NCBI GenBank assembly: GCA_018434355.1 | Contig: JAHDPL010000014.1 | Location: 124,001 to 188,000 of the forward strand | Direction of reading: 5' to 3' | DNA: 64,000 bases | DNA from: Sporomusaceae bacterium | GTDB taxonomy: Bacteria; Bacillota; Negativicutes; UBA1444 | Made by a program: the position numbers and the translations under genes | Notes under the pieces: model-generated | The model's database searches: none | Seen by the model: the letters and a program-made list of their open reading frames with translations, nothing else | What the model was told of the DNA's origin: nothing | Part shown: one piece after another, positions 53,658 through 60,694 of the stretch | How the letters are laid out: each line of letters opens with the position of its first letter | Numbering within the stretch: the first letter of the stretch is position 1

Positions 53658-55635
53658 GGCGTTCACCCTTTCCACTCGTTTCAAACCGAACCGTAAACCG
53701 GGTCGGTCCGCCGCTTGCCGACTCGACCGCAATCGTGCCGCCGAGACGTTTCACCTCGTTGTACACCAGATAAAGCCCCAAGCCGGTGCCGCGGTCCGGG
53801 CCTTTGGTTGTAAAGAACGGATTGAAAATTTTCTCCATATGTTCACGGCAAATCCCTGCTCCATCATCTTCAACCTCAATAACAAATCCGGCTTCCGTCA
53901 AATAGTATTTAATTTCTACCGCTCCGCCATCCTCAATCGCATCAATCGCATTTAACACTAGGTTGAACAGGATATGCTGCATCGCACCGCTATCCGAGGT
54001 CACTTGTACAGGTTCCTGCCCCGTCACGCGAATCTGCACTTTCTTTTTCTGAGCGGTTTTCCCCACAAGCAACAAAATTTGTTCGATAACGTCGCGCAAA
54101 AAAAAGCTGGAAATATTCGGCGCCTTGTCACGGGAAAAGTCGAGCAGATTGCGAATCACAGTCTCACTGCGTTCCACCAGTCGCCTTATTCCGCCGATGA
54201 CCGCCCTGATTTCACTTTTTTCTTCGGTTTCCGCCACAATCGCTTTTGGCAGCAATTGGTCTTCCAATATATAGACATAGTTGGAAATCGCTCCTAACGG
54301 ATTACGGATTTCATGCGCCACACCAGCTGCCAGGATACCTACCGCCTGCATTTTCTGAGACTGAATCAGCTCGGCGCCCTTTTTCCTTACGATACTGACA
54401 TCACGCAATGAACAGACCACCTGATTGGCCCGCCCTTCTTCATCCAGCACCGGGTACGTCGTAACTGTGAAAACCCGATCTTCCGACTCGATTTCTACGG
54501 TCAGGGGAGCACTGGTGTCCAATGTTTGTCTGAGATAGCAGGTTCCGCAATCATAGCGCCTACCGACAATATCGCAATAGGAACGACCGATCAGCTGAGA
54601 GAGGTGTGCTACTCCAGCAAAGGCCAAACCGGCTTGATTCACTTCCACAATCGTAAAGTTTCCATCCACCACAAACAGCGCATCAGTAATCGCATCGAAT
54701 ACCGCGGCCAATTCATTGGATTTTCGGATCAATGCCAGTTCGGAAATTCTTAGTTGGCTAGATTTAAAGCCGAGTTCCCGTTCCAGATTCATCGTGATGT
54801 GACGCATGTCGCTGTACGTCTGTGCGTTTAGCACAGCAATCGCCATTTGATTGGAAATCATCTGCAATAGCATCAGGTGTCGGTCGCCAAACTGCAGTGC
54901 TTTTTGTTGGAACAGCGCCAGTACGCCGACCAGTCGTTGCCCGGCATACAGCGGGTACAATATGAATGATTCAAAATCCAACGCTTGGTAAATTTCTGGA
55001 ATCCAATCCGGATGACTGCTATAAGCAGGAACCAGCACCGGCGAACGGTGACGCAGACAATTTTTGATGATTCCATGCTGAAAATCGACCATGGAAAACA
55101 ACCTGCGTTGCGGTTCCGTCATATTCCAAGTGGCAAAAACGCCGATTTCCTTGTCAGTCACGTTATAAAGCAAGCTACGGTCAGCTCCTACTAGTTCGGC
55201 TGCCTTGCGTGTGACATCGGCGCAGATGGACTGAAAATCGAGGTTGGAGTTGATACTGGTGGAAATTTCATACACTTTTCGCAACTGGTCTGGTCGTAGG
55301 GCAAACTGGTCGACATCAGCCCTTACCGTCCATTCGGTATCGGCAGGAACCAGTTCGCCTTCCAAAAGCACCTGGTTGAAAACCCAACGCTCATTTGTTA
55401 CCCAACGCGCCCGTCCTTGCAATTGCATTTTCTTGCCATCCGGCAAATTTACCGGCAGCTGTCCAGCCCATCGGTAATTGAACGCCTCTTGCTCAATGCG
55501 TTGATACAAGGAATTTTCACCGAATACCCTGGCCATCCGGCTTGCATCGCCTGCCAACGGCAACCCAAAAACATCCTGCGCAGCCTGATCTGCCCAAGTC
55601 AGGTGGTTTTCATTATCAAAAATCAGACTCAGCAT
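53641..55635 (-). CDS. Cytoplasmic GAF/PAS histidine kinase
   Basis: A 664-residue kinase without membrane helices. A short PAS-like N terminus (about 1-100) is followed by GAF (about 125-275), a PAS domain (about 305-420) with a Cys-rich stretch GRRYDCGTCYLRQTL, and HisKA (GVAHEIRNPLGAISN). The ATPase domain has NLVLNAIDAIEDGG and GTGLGLYLVYNEV. The start ATG at 55635 follows GAGAGGGG; longer frames run through the upstream operon's terminator and are rejected. It pairs with the overlapping NtrC-type regulator. Cytosolic GAF plus Cys-containing PAS suggests sensing of redox or sulfur state (inference). Confidence 0.88.
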   Translation of the reverse strand: MLSLIFDNENHLTWADQAAQDVFGLPLAGDASRMARVFGENSLYQRIEQEAFNYRWAGQLPVNLPDGKKMQLQGRARWVTNERWVFNQVLLEGELVPADTEWTVRADVDQFALRPDQLRKVYEISTSINSNLDFQSICADVTRKAAELVGADRSLLYNVTDKEIGVFATWNMTEPQRRLFSMVDFQHGIIKNCLRHRSPVLVPAYSSHPDWIPEIYQALDFESFILYPLYAGQRLVGVLALFQQKALQFGDRHLMLLQMISNQMAIAVLNAQTYSDMRHITMNLERELGFKSSQLRISELALIRKSNELAAVFDAITDALFVVDGNFTIVEVNQAGLAFAGVAHLSQLIGRSYCDIVGRRYDCGTCYLRQTLDTSAPLTVEIESEDRVFTVTTYPVLDEEGRANQVVCSLRDVSIVRKKGAELIQSQKMQAVGILAAGVAHEIRNPLGAISNYVYILEDQLLPKAIVAETEEKSEIRAVIGGIRRLVERSETVIRNLLDFSRDKAPNISSFFLRDVIEQILLLVGKTAQKKKVQIRVTGQEPVQVTSDSGAMQHILFNLVLNAIDAIEDGGAVEIKYYLTEAGFVIEVEDDGAGICREHMEKIFNPFFTTKGPDRGTGLGLYLVYNEVKRLGGTIAVESASGGPTRFTVRFETSGKGERHDEKR

Positions 55636-55678
55636 GGTCGTTCCCCTCTCCAGTACCGCTTGCTTGATGAATTCGGCA

Positions 55679-55713
55679 AAAAGGGGAGGCATCCTGCCGA
55701 CGCCTCCCCTTTT
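55679..55713 (-). terminator. Terminator of the sigma-54-driven operon
   Basis: AAAAGGGGAGGC (55679-55690) pairs perfectly with GCCTCCCCTTTT (55702-55713). On the minus strand the stem is followed by a T run. It ends the operon before the kinase-regulator pair begins. Confidence 0.9.
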
Positions 55714-55729
55714 CTGTTGATTCTTCCAG

Positions 55730-57025
55730 TTATTTATCTTTCTTGATCCGTTTGCCCGGCCAGCCATCCATGAACCAGTTATGGTACAGCATGATGACGA
55801 TCCAGAGAATAACGGGCGCCATCGGGAATTGCTGCGGATGCGAATATCCGGGTTGCGTGCCGAGCAGCGGCGGACTGATCTGATAGTAGATAAAGTTGAA
55901 GGCAAAGGTTCCTACAACAACGATAATGGTTCGGATTGCAAGATTGACTTCAGTCGAGAATTTTTTCGGCCAGTTATCAAAATAGAAATACAGCACCAGA
56001 GCCGGCAACAGCATCATGACCGCCAACTCGCCGGAGTGCAGGTAGCGCCAGTCGGGAGCATACAGGCGTTTTCCGCCCTCATAGGCCGGTCCCCAGGCCA
56101 GGTCTTGCATCAGGTTGAAGGTATTGAACATGATCAGCGCTACAAACAGCACCCAGGCAAAACCGGCCAGGCCACGCCAGGGTTGGCTCTTTATCAGGCG
56201 GAACGGATAGCGTTCCCAGATAGTTTCAATCAGCCATACGGCAATCGTGCCGCACATGATCCAACCAACATTGTAATTGCCGGACAAAGTTTTTGCCGAT
56301 TCATACCACCAGGGCATCGCGGCGGCAAATTTCTGCCACGGATAGAATAGCACCATATAGTGCGGATGCATGAAGATAAAGTATACAAAAATCGTCAACA
56401 GGCTGGTCAGACTCAGCACGGTGAAACCTTTCGCCGGTTGAGTCAGTTTGTGCCAGGGATAGTTTTCAAACGCCATCGGCCAGATCGGCGCCAGCCAGGA
56501 CGCGATAGCCGCCACCATTAAAACTGCCAGGCCTGCATATTCACGGGCAAAGAAATCGGTCATACCAACTTTGTGCAATTCAGGCCAGCTGAAATAAGGA
56601 ATCGAGTACTTGCCAATCAACCAGAAGAAGCCGATCCAGATGATCGCACCGGTAATCGCCCAGTTGATGCCGATCATGATCGGCCCTTTGACCAGCGGAT
56701 GCGTTTCTTCCATCCATTTTTGTTTGAACGGCCAGAAGTTAAAGATATAGGCCTGCCAGATCGCCACAATTAATAACCAGCGGATGTACATATAACCGTA
56801 CATCGGCGTATACCACTGCAAAATGCCACGCGGGTCCATCGTCACATACCAGAGGGCCATAAAAAAGCCAAACGAAAGAAAAAAACCCAGTAAGCCTCGC
56901 AGGGGTTGGGCTAGGGAATTGGTCAGACTGCGTTCTTCCAGCCAGATTTTGTCCAATTCTTCGTAATGGTGCTCAGTTTCCATTTCCTGAGTTGCCGCTG
57001 ATCCGTCATATGTCTTGGTTGTCAA
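55730..57025 (-). CDS. Uncharacterised ten-TM membrane protein
   Basis: A 431-residue polytopic protein that I cannot place in a family. A 40-residue acidic cytoplasmic N terminus (EHHYEELDKIWLEERSL) is followed by about ten helices, for example LLGFFLSFGFFMALWYVTMD, YIRWLLIVAIWQAYIFNFWP and VILWIVIMLYHNWFMDGWPG. It is rich in Trp, Tyr and His, with conspicuous HPHYMVLFYPW and many residues that could bind metal or quinone. The start is TTG at 57025, 8 nt after AAGGAGG; a later ATG at 56983 lacks a site. It lies 17 nt behind the MBL-fold gene and is the last gene of the operon. Confidence 0.75.
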   Translation of the reverse strand: MTTKTYDGSAATQEMETEHHYEELDKIWLEERSLTNSLAQPLRGLLGFFLSFGFFMALWYVTMDPRGILQWYTPMYGYMYIRWLLIVAIWQAYIFNFWPFKQKWMEETHPLVKGPIMIGINWAITGAIIWIGFFWLIGKYSIPYFSWPELHKVGMTDFFAREYAGLAVLMVAAIASWLAPIWPMAFENYPWHKLTQPAKGFTVLSLTSLLTIFVYFIFMHPHYMVLFYPWQKFAAAMPWWYESAKTLSGNYNVGWIMCGTIAVWLIETIWERYPFRLIKSQPWRGLAGFAWVLFVALIMFNTFNLMQDLAWGPAYEGGKRLYAPDWRYLHSGELAVMMLLPALVLYFYFDNWPKKFSTEVNLAIRTIIVVVGTFAFNFIYYQISPPLLGTQPGYSHPQQFPMAPVILWIVIMLYHNWFMDGWPGKRIKKDK

Positions 57026-57042
57026 ATTTGCCGCCTCCTTCC

Positions 57043-58131
57043 TTAGACCGCCAACGTGTCGCCGTTGCCGAGATAAATGTCGCGCTTGGTCATGTTGCGT
57101 TTTGTCCCAGTAACTACAGGCAATTTTGCCGAAATCATTTTTTCCACTGCAATAAATCCAGTGCAATGATTGGCGCCGATTTTCTGTATGCCGTACTTGT
57201 TGAGAGCCAAAATCAGATCATCATATTGCGGGTCCCAGTCTTCAAATGGAGAAATGTGCAACCCGCCCTGCACGGCGTAAATTTTTTCACCGCCCTTGAT
57301 TTTCTTGCGAACGGTTTCCATATAAGTGATAATTCCCATGTGGCAGCAGCCGGTAACCAGCACGATCCCTTTATCCTTGACATTGAAAACAAACGCCTGT
57401 TCACCGAACACCCGGCAGATGATCGGCATATCGAATGTCATCAATGCGGCGCCGGGAAACAGCGGATTGACTTTACTGGAATCCATAACATGCACTTTTC
57501 CCTTATGTGGAAAATCGTTTTTAACCTGCGCCTTGGGAAACGCTTTGCCTTTCAGCAGATCGAATCCTTCAGTGTAAAAGCCCTTTGGCACATACACATC
57601 CTGATTGGGGTTATATTTCAGCGTTGCTTCCAGACCCCAGTAATGATCAAAATGTTCATGACTGATGATCCAATAGTCGATTTGCTTTTTAGCCAATTTT
57701 TCCGCCACGCCTTCTTCAATGAACCGTTTTTCCATCCATGCCGGATTCCAGCCGGTATCCAGCAAAATCCGTTTGGTGCTTCCATCCATCAGGTCCGCCT
57801 CGATATAAGTGGCAAATCCACCGGCATTGTTGCCATTGTAACCGGCCGCCACACCATTGGAGGTCCAGGGAATCGTATACTGATTGACAAGCAGCCCGCC
57901 GGCGCCTTTCAGGTCATTTAACAGTACATTGTTGTCGTACCAACTGGTTTCCGAAATCACTTTCATCCGAAGCGCCTTGACTTCACCGATATCCGTCTGG
58001 TTCAATTTTTCCGCCGGCATGACCTGTTTGTACAAAGCCGTGGAAGAAAGACCCGCCGCGGCAAAGTAACCGGCCGCTACCCCGAGGCTGGCGCCCTTGA
58101 TAAAGGAACGCCGTGAAAAATCTTCTGCCAT
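57043..58131 (-). CDS. Tat-exported metallo-beta-lactamase-fold protein
   Basis: A 362-residue protein with a twin-arginine signal (SRRSFIKGASLGVAAGYFAAA). The metal-binding MBL motif is ISHEHFDHYWG (HxHxDH, near 140), with further site segments VTGCCHMGI, VQGGLHISPF and NHCTGF. It resembles the subgroup annotated as 7,8-dihydropterin-6-yl-methyl synthase-like hydrolases, but export makes a pterin role doubtful. Persulfide dioxygenases and other thiol hydrolases share the fold. AAGGAGGAG precedes the ATG. It is probably a periplasmic metallohydrolase acting with the adjacent membrane protein. Confidence 0.8.
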   Translation of the reverse strand: MAEDFSRRSFIKGASLGVAAGYFAAAGLSSTALYKQVMPAEKLNQTDIGEVKALRMKVISETSWYDNNVLLNDLKGAGGLLVNQYTIPWTSNGVAAGYNGNNAGGFATYIEADLMDGSTKRILLDTGWNPAWMEKRFIEEGVAEKLAKKQIDYWIISHEHFDHYWGLEATLKYNPNQDVYVPKGFYTEGFDLLKGKAFPKAQVKNDFPHKGKVHVMDSSKVNPLFPGAALMTFDMPIICRVFGEQAFVFNVKDKGIVLVTGCCHMGIITYMETVRKKIKGGEKIYAVQGGLHISPFEDWDPQYDDLILALNKYGIQKIGANHCTGFIAVEKMISAKLPVVTGTKRNMTKRDIYLGNGDTLAV

Positions 58132-58154
58132 TTCTCTTCACTCCTCCTTTTTAA

Positions 58155-58274
58155 TTAGGGTCGCTGGGCAATCAACAGCTTGATCGTCAACCAAAATAAC
58201 CCACTCCCGACAACTATCCCAAATATGAGCCCCGGAACATAACCCATGCCGCCTGAACTTGTCTTTTCTGTCAT
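58155..58274 (-). CDS. 39-aa single-pass membrane microprotein
   Basis: Starts MTEKTSSGGMGYVPGLIFGI and continues VVGSGLFWLTIKLLIAQRP: a short polar N terminus, one transmembrane helix and a basic C-terminal end. A very strong GGAGGAGGTG lies 7 nt before the ATG. It occupies the gap between the unknown 274-aa gene and the MBL-fold gene exactly, with 20 and 23 nt spacing. Its size and operon position suit a small subunit of a membrane complex. I do not recognise it. Confidence 0.75.
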   Translation of the reverse strand: MTEKTSSGGMGYVPGLIFGIVVGSGLFWLTIKLLIAQRP

Positions 58275-58294
58275 AATCTTTCACCTCCTCCCGT

Positions 58295-59119
58295 TCAATG
58301 ATTCATCCTCCGACGTACCTGCCTGCGCCGGATCGCCTGACACAGGCGTGGACTCAACGTATGCCCGTCGCAGAGAAACTCCATCCCATCCTGATCTTCG
58401 ACCATGTCCTGACACTGACTGTATTGTTGGAAATTCTGCCAGCCTGTTGAAAATCGCCTGGCAACAAAGTCAGTCAGGAACCAACCCGGAAAATCCCGGT
58501 CGACATCGCCTTTGCGCAGCACTTTTAGCGGTGCACCTTCTTGATCCTTGATGAAATAGTTTTCGGTCATTTTCACCCGCCAATAATCCTGGCTGTGCCA
58601 ACTGACCTCGGACCCCTTCCCATTACCATAACGCAGCTCCATCTCACCGGCCAGAAAGAAATCTTCCGGAATTTCCGCCGCCCGGCTCGCAGCCGGCACG
58701 CCGGTTCCCTCTTGCAGGTCGGCAAACCGCGTCCCATGATGATGATGCACGCCGCCATGGCAGACGCAACCGGTTTCCCCGCCAGCCCACTGGGCCGGCC
58801 TAGTCTGAAACAACTCGCTCATCCGGCAGATTTGTTCCAATACCGACAAGCCTTGAAAAATCGCTTCTTCCGGACGCGGATAATACTTGACCCGCAACAG
58901 TCCCCGCCAATCCCATAAGACATCCTCAGTGCATTCCAACAGTGACAGCTTGAATACGCCCGGCAGATCGACAAACCACACATACCAGTAAGGATTCCGG
59001 TCCCACATCTGGCTGATATACTTCAAACCCAATTTGTGTCGCAGCGTTTCATCGGCAAAACAAAGCGTCCAAAAATGGTTTAGCGTCCCCTCGCCAACTA
59101 CCAGTCGGTCCGTATCCAT
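58295..59119 (-). CDS. Uncharacterised soluble protein with Cys/His-rich loop
   Basis: A 274-residue protein of unknown family. There is no signal peptide or helix. It has many Trp and Tyr (WDRNPYWYVWFVDLPG) and a striking central loop, CVCHGGVHHHHG (near residue 140), that could bind a metal or haem. A second Cys pair sits in the C-terminal part (QCQDMVEDQDGMEFLCDGH). The ATG at 59119 follows GGAGGG by 6 nt; the GTG at 59125 is too close. It could be an accessory or maturation factor for the exported MBL-fold protein, as TorD-like proteins are for molybdoenzymes, but sequence evidence for that is lacking. Confidence 0.6.
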   Translation of the reverse strand: MDTDRLVVGEGTLNHFWTLCFADETLRHKLGLKYISQMWDRNPYWYVWFVDLPGVFKLSLLECTEDVLWDWRGLLRVKYYPRPEEAIFQGLSVLEQICRMSELFQTRPAQWAGGETGCVCHGGVHHHHGTRFADLQEGTGVPAASRAAEIPEDFFLAGEMELRYGNGKGSEVSWHSQDYWRVKMTENYFIKDQEGAPLKVLRKGDVDRDFPGWFLTDFVARRFSTGWQNFQQYSQCQDMVEDQDGMEFLCDGHTLSPRLCQAIRRRQVRRRMNH

Positions 59120-59121
59120 TC

Positions 59122-59478
59122 TCACCCCTCCGATTCGGCTGCCTTTTTGCCGACAAAAATCTCCCTCACAACATCAATCTTCTGCCGCCCCTCATAATCA
59201 ATTCCCAGTCGCTTGGCTTCTTCCACCAGCATGTCCCAGGGCATCTCCGACAACAACGCATAGCTGTAGAGCGGCGAAGAAAAGTACTCCGGCATCACGG
59301 TTCGATCCGGTTCAGTAAAAACCGTTATGGATTCAGCCGCCACTTCAGGCGTCGACTTTGCTTCAGCCACAACCGAGACGGGAAACAACTCTGCAGTTTT
59401 TTTCCAAACTTGACCGAACACCCTACGCGAAAAAAACTCCCTGCGACTGATCGTTTCCAATGTATCCTCTCCTGTCAT
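59122..59478 (-). CDS. Uncharacterised 118-aa protein with twin-arginine-like N terminus
   Basis: The N terminus reads ETISRREFFSRRVFGQVWKK: a twin-arginine-like motif, but followed by a charged amphipathic stretch rather than a hydrophobic core, so Tat export is unlikely. The C-terminal half is acidic and helical (MPWDMLVEEAKRLGIDYEG). Family unknown. Its ATG overlaps the stop of rhodanese lipoprotein 3 (ATGA). Similar pseudo-Tat starts occur in cytoplasmic proteins of redox operons; this is a general impression, not a match. Confidence 0.6.
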   Translation of the reverse strand: MTGEDTLETISRREFFSRRVFGQVWKKTAELFPVSVVAEAKSTPEVAAESITVFTEPDRTVMPEYFSSPLYSYALLSEMPWDMLVEEAKRLGIDYEGRQKIDVVREIFVGKKAAESEG

Positions 59479-60425
59479 TCCTGCGACTTTTCCCAGAGCA
59501 ACGGTCCTTTATCAGCCTGTGACAGACCGGCGCAAAGCGAAATGATCTTAAACCCTTCGGCAGTAAGCGGCGCGGTGCTCATTGCTGCCAGTTGTCCACT
59601 TTTGCAGCACAAAACCAAGCGTTTATCTTTCGGCAGCATCGCTGCGCGGTTGCGCAATTCCGCCAGCGGGGCACTGATTGCTCCTTTGATATGCCCTCTG
59701 GCAAAGTCAGCGGGCGGCCGCAAATCGACGAAAGCGTACTTTTGCGGAGAATCAGTCGTCAATTCCTTCACGTCCTGATCAGCAACTACCAATGTTTTCA
59801 CTGTATGCTGCCGGGCAATCGCCAGCAAGTTCGCTTGAATTCCAGCCAATACCGCGCTCTGACGCGGATCGGTCGCTTTTTCATTCTTAGTCGGAGCAAA
59901 CGGAACAGATTTAGTGTCCATGGAAAACCCGGCTTTCTCCATCTGAGCAAACCCGCCATTGACAAATATCGCCTGATAACCGAAAGCCTTGAGCGGAACC
60001 ATCGCCAACGCCGAACTTTGTCCGGTGTAACAATACAACAACAATGTTTTGTCCCTCGGCAAATTGGCTAGGTTTTCGGCCAAACCAACAATACTCATAT
60101 TGATTGCCCCTTGAACATGTTTTTGTGCGTAAGCTTCGGGCGCACGCAGATCAAGAATCAGAAAAGCAGCCTCTTTGCCATTTAACCGGGACAGCGCCAT
60201 GACTGGATCTACTGGAAATTGGCTGGCGTTCACCTCATGCAACACTTTTTCATAAGCATCCCAGGTTGCCTGTCGAATCAGAGGCCCATAATCGGTTTTA
60301 TCGGTCACCGCATCTTTAGCCGGACCCGCATCAGTCGCAGGCTTCACAACACCGCAACCGATTAGACAAAAGACAACAACCAGTAGTATTGTTAGGGGGA
60401 TCGACTGCGAACAGCGTTGAATCAT
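59475..60425 (-). CDS. Double-rhodanese lipoprotein 3
   Basis: A 316-residue lipoprotein with lipobox FCLIGC (Cys near 24). Two rhodanese domains follow (about 70-165 and 200-310). Both keep the Cys loop: LLYCYTGQSSAL and LVLCCKSGQLAAM. It is a paralogue of lipoprotein 2 (39385-40338), sharing YEKVL.EV...FPVDP and the EKAGF.(I/M)DT segment. The ATG at 60425 follows AAGGAGGTG. It is the first gene of the sigma-54-controlled operon, with the promoter centred about 60 nt upstream. Confidence 0.88.
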   Translation of the reverse strand: MIQRCSQSIPLTILLVVVFCLIGCGVVKPATDAGPAKDAVTDKTDYGPLIRQATWDAYEKVLHEVNASQFPVDPVMALSRLNGKEAAFLILDLRAPEAYAQKHVQGAINMSIVGLAENLANLPRDKTLLLYCYTGQSSALAMVPLKAFGYQAIFVNGGFAQMEKAGFSMDTKSVPFAPTKNEKATDPRQSAVLAGIQANLLAIARQHTVKTLVVADQDVKELTTDSPQKYAFVDLRPPADFARGHIKGAISAPLAELRNRAAMLPKDKRLVLCCKSGQLAAMSTAPLTAEGFKIISLCAGLSQADKGPLLWEKSQE

Positions 60426-60480
60426 CGCGCACACCTCCTTAGACGCAGCAAGATATTTCATAGTGCTTATTGATATAATA

Positions 60481-60496
60481 TGCACAAATTGTGCCA
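60481..60496 (-). promoter_or_regulatory. Sigma-54 promoter of the rhodanese-MBL operon
   Basis: On the minus strand TGGCACAATTTGTGCA matches the -24/-12 consensus TGGCACG-N4-TTGC(A/T), with the invariant GG and GC ten bases apart and two non-critical mismatches. It lies 56-71 nt before the lipoprotein 3 ATG. An NtrC-type activator gene and upstream direct repeats support it. Confidence 0.8.
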
Positions 60497-60547
60497 AGCA
60501 TTAAATCCCCTGTTTCAAAGCGTTTATACGTCCTTCTCAAAGCGAAT

Positions 60548-60607
60548 CGTCGTTATTTTACTACACCGATTAGAATCTGCAAGAAATAACGTGGTTACTT
60601 TACTACA
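60548..60607. promoter_or_regulatory. Paired 18-nt direct repeats, candidate enhancer for the NtrC-type regulator
   Basis: CGTCGTTATTTTACTACA (60548-60565) and CGTGGTTACTTTACTACA (60590-60607) differ at two of 18 positions and are 42 bp apart, four helical turns. They lie about 80-135 bp upstream of the predicted sigma-54 start site, the normal range for NtrC-type upstream activating sequences. Confidence 0.65.
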
Positions 60608-60635
60608 AAAAAAGAAACCGTACCTGTCACGGTTT
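60605..60635 (-). terminator. Terminator of the persulfide reductase operon
   Basis: AAACCGT (60615-60621) and ACGGTTT (60629-60635) form a stem; reading the minus strand it is followed by CTTTTTTT. It lies about 60 nt past the reductase stop. Confidence 0.75.
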
Positions 60636-60694
60636 AACGCCGCGACAAATACGGTCACTGATCCACTAAAAATAACGAAGCAAGTGTCAACTAA

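Noticed and set aside
55636-55905. N-terminal extension of the GAF/PAS kinase
   Set aside because: It would be encoded by the terminator hairpin and the end of the membrane-protein gene in another frame.
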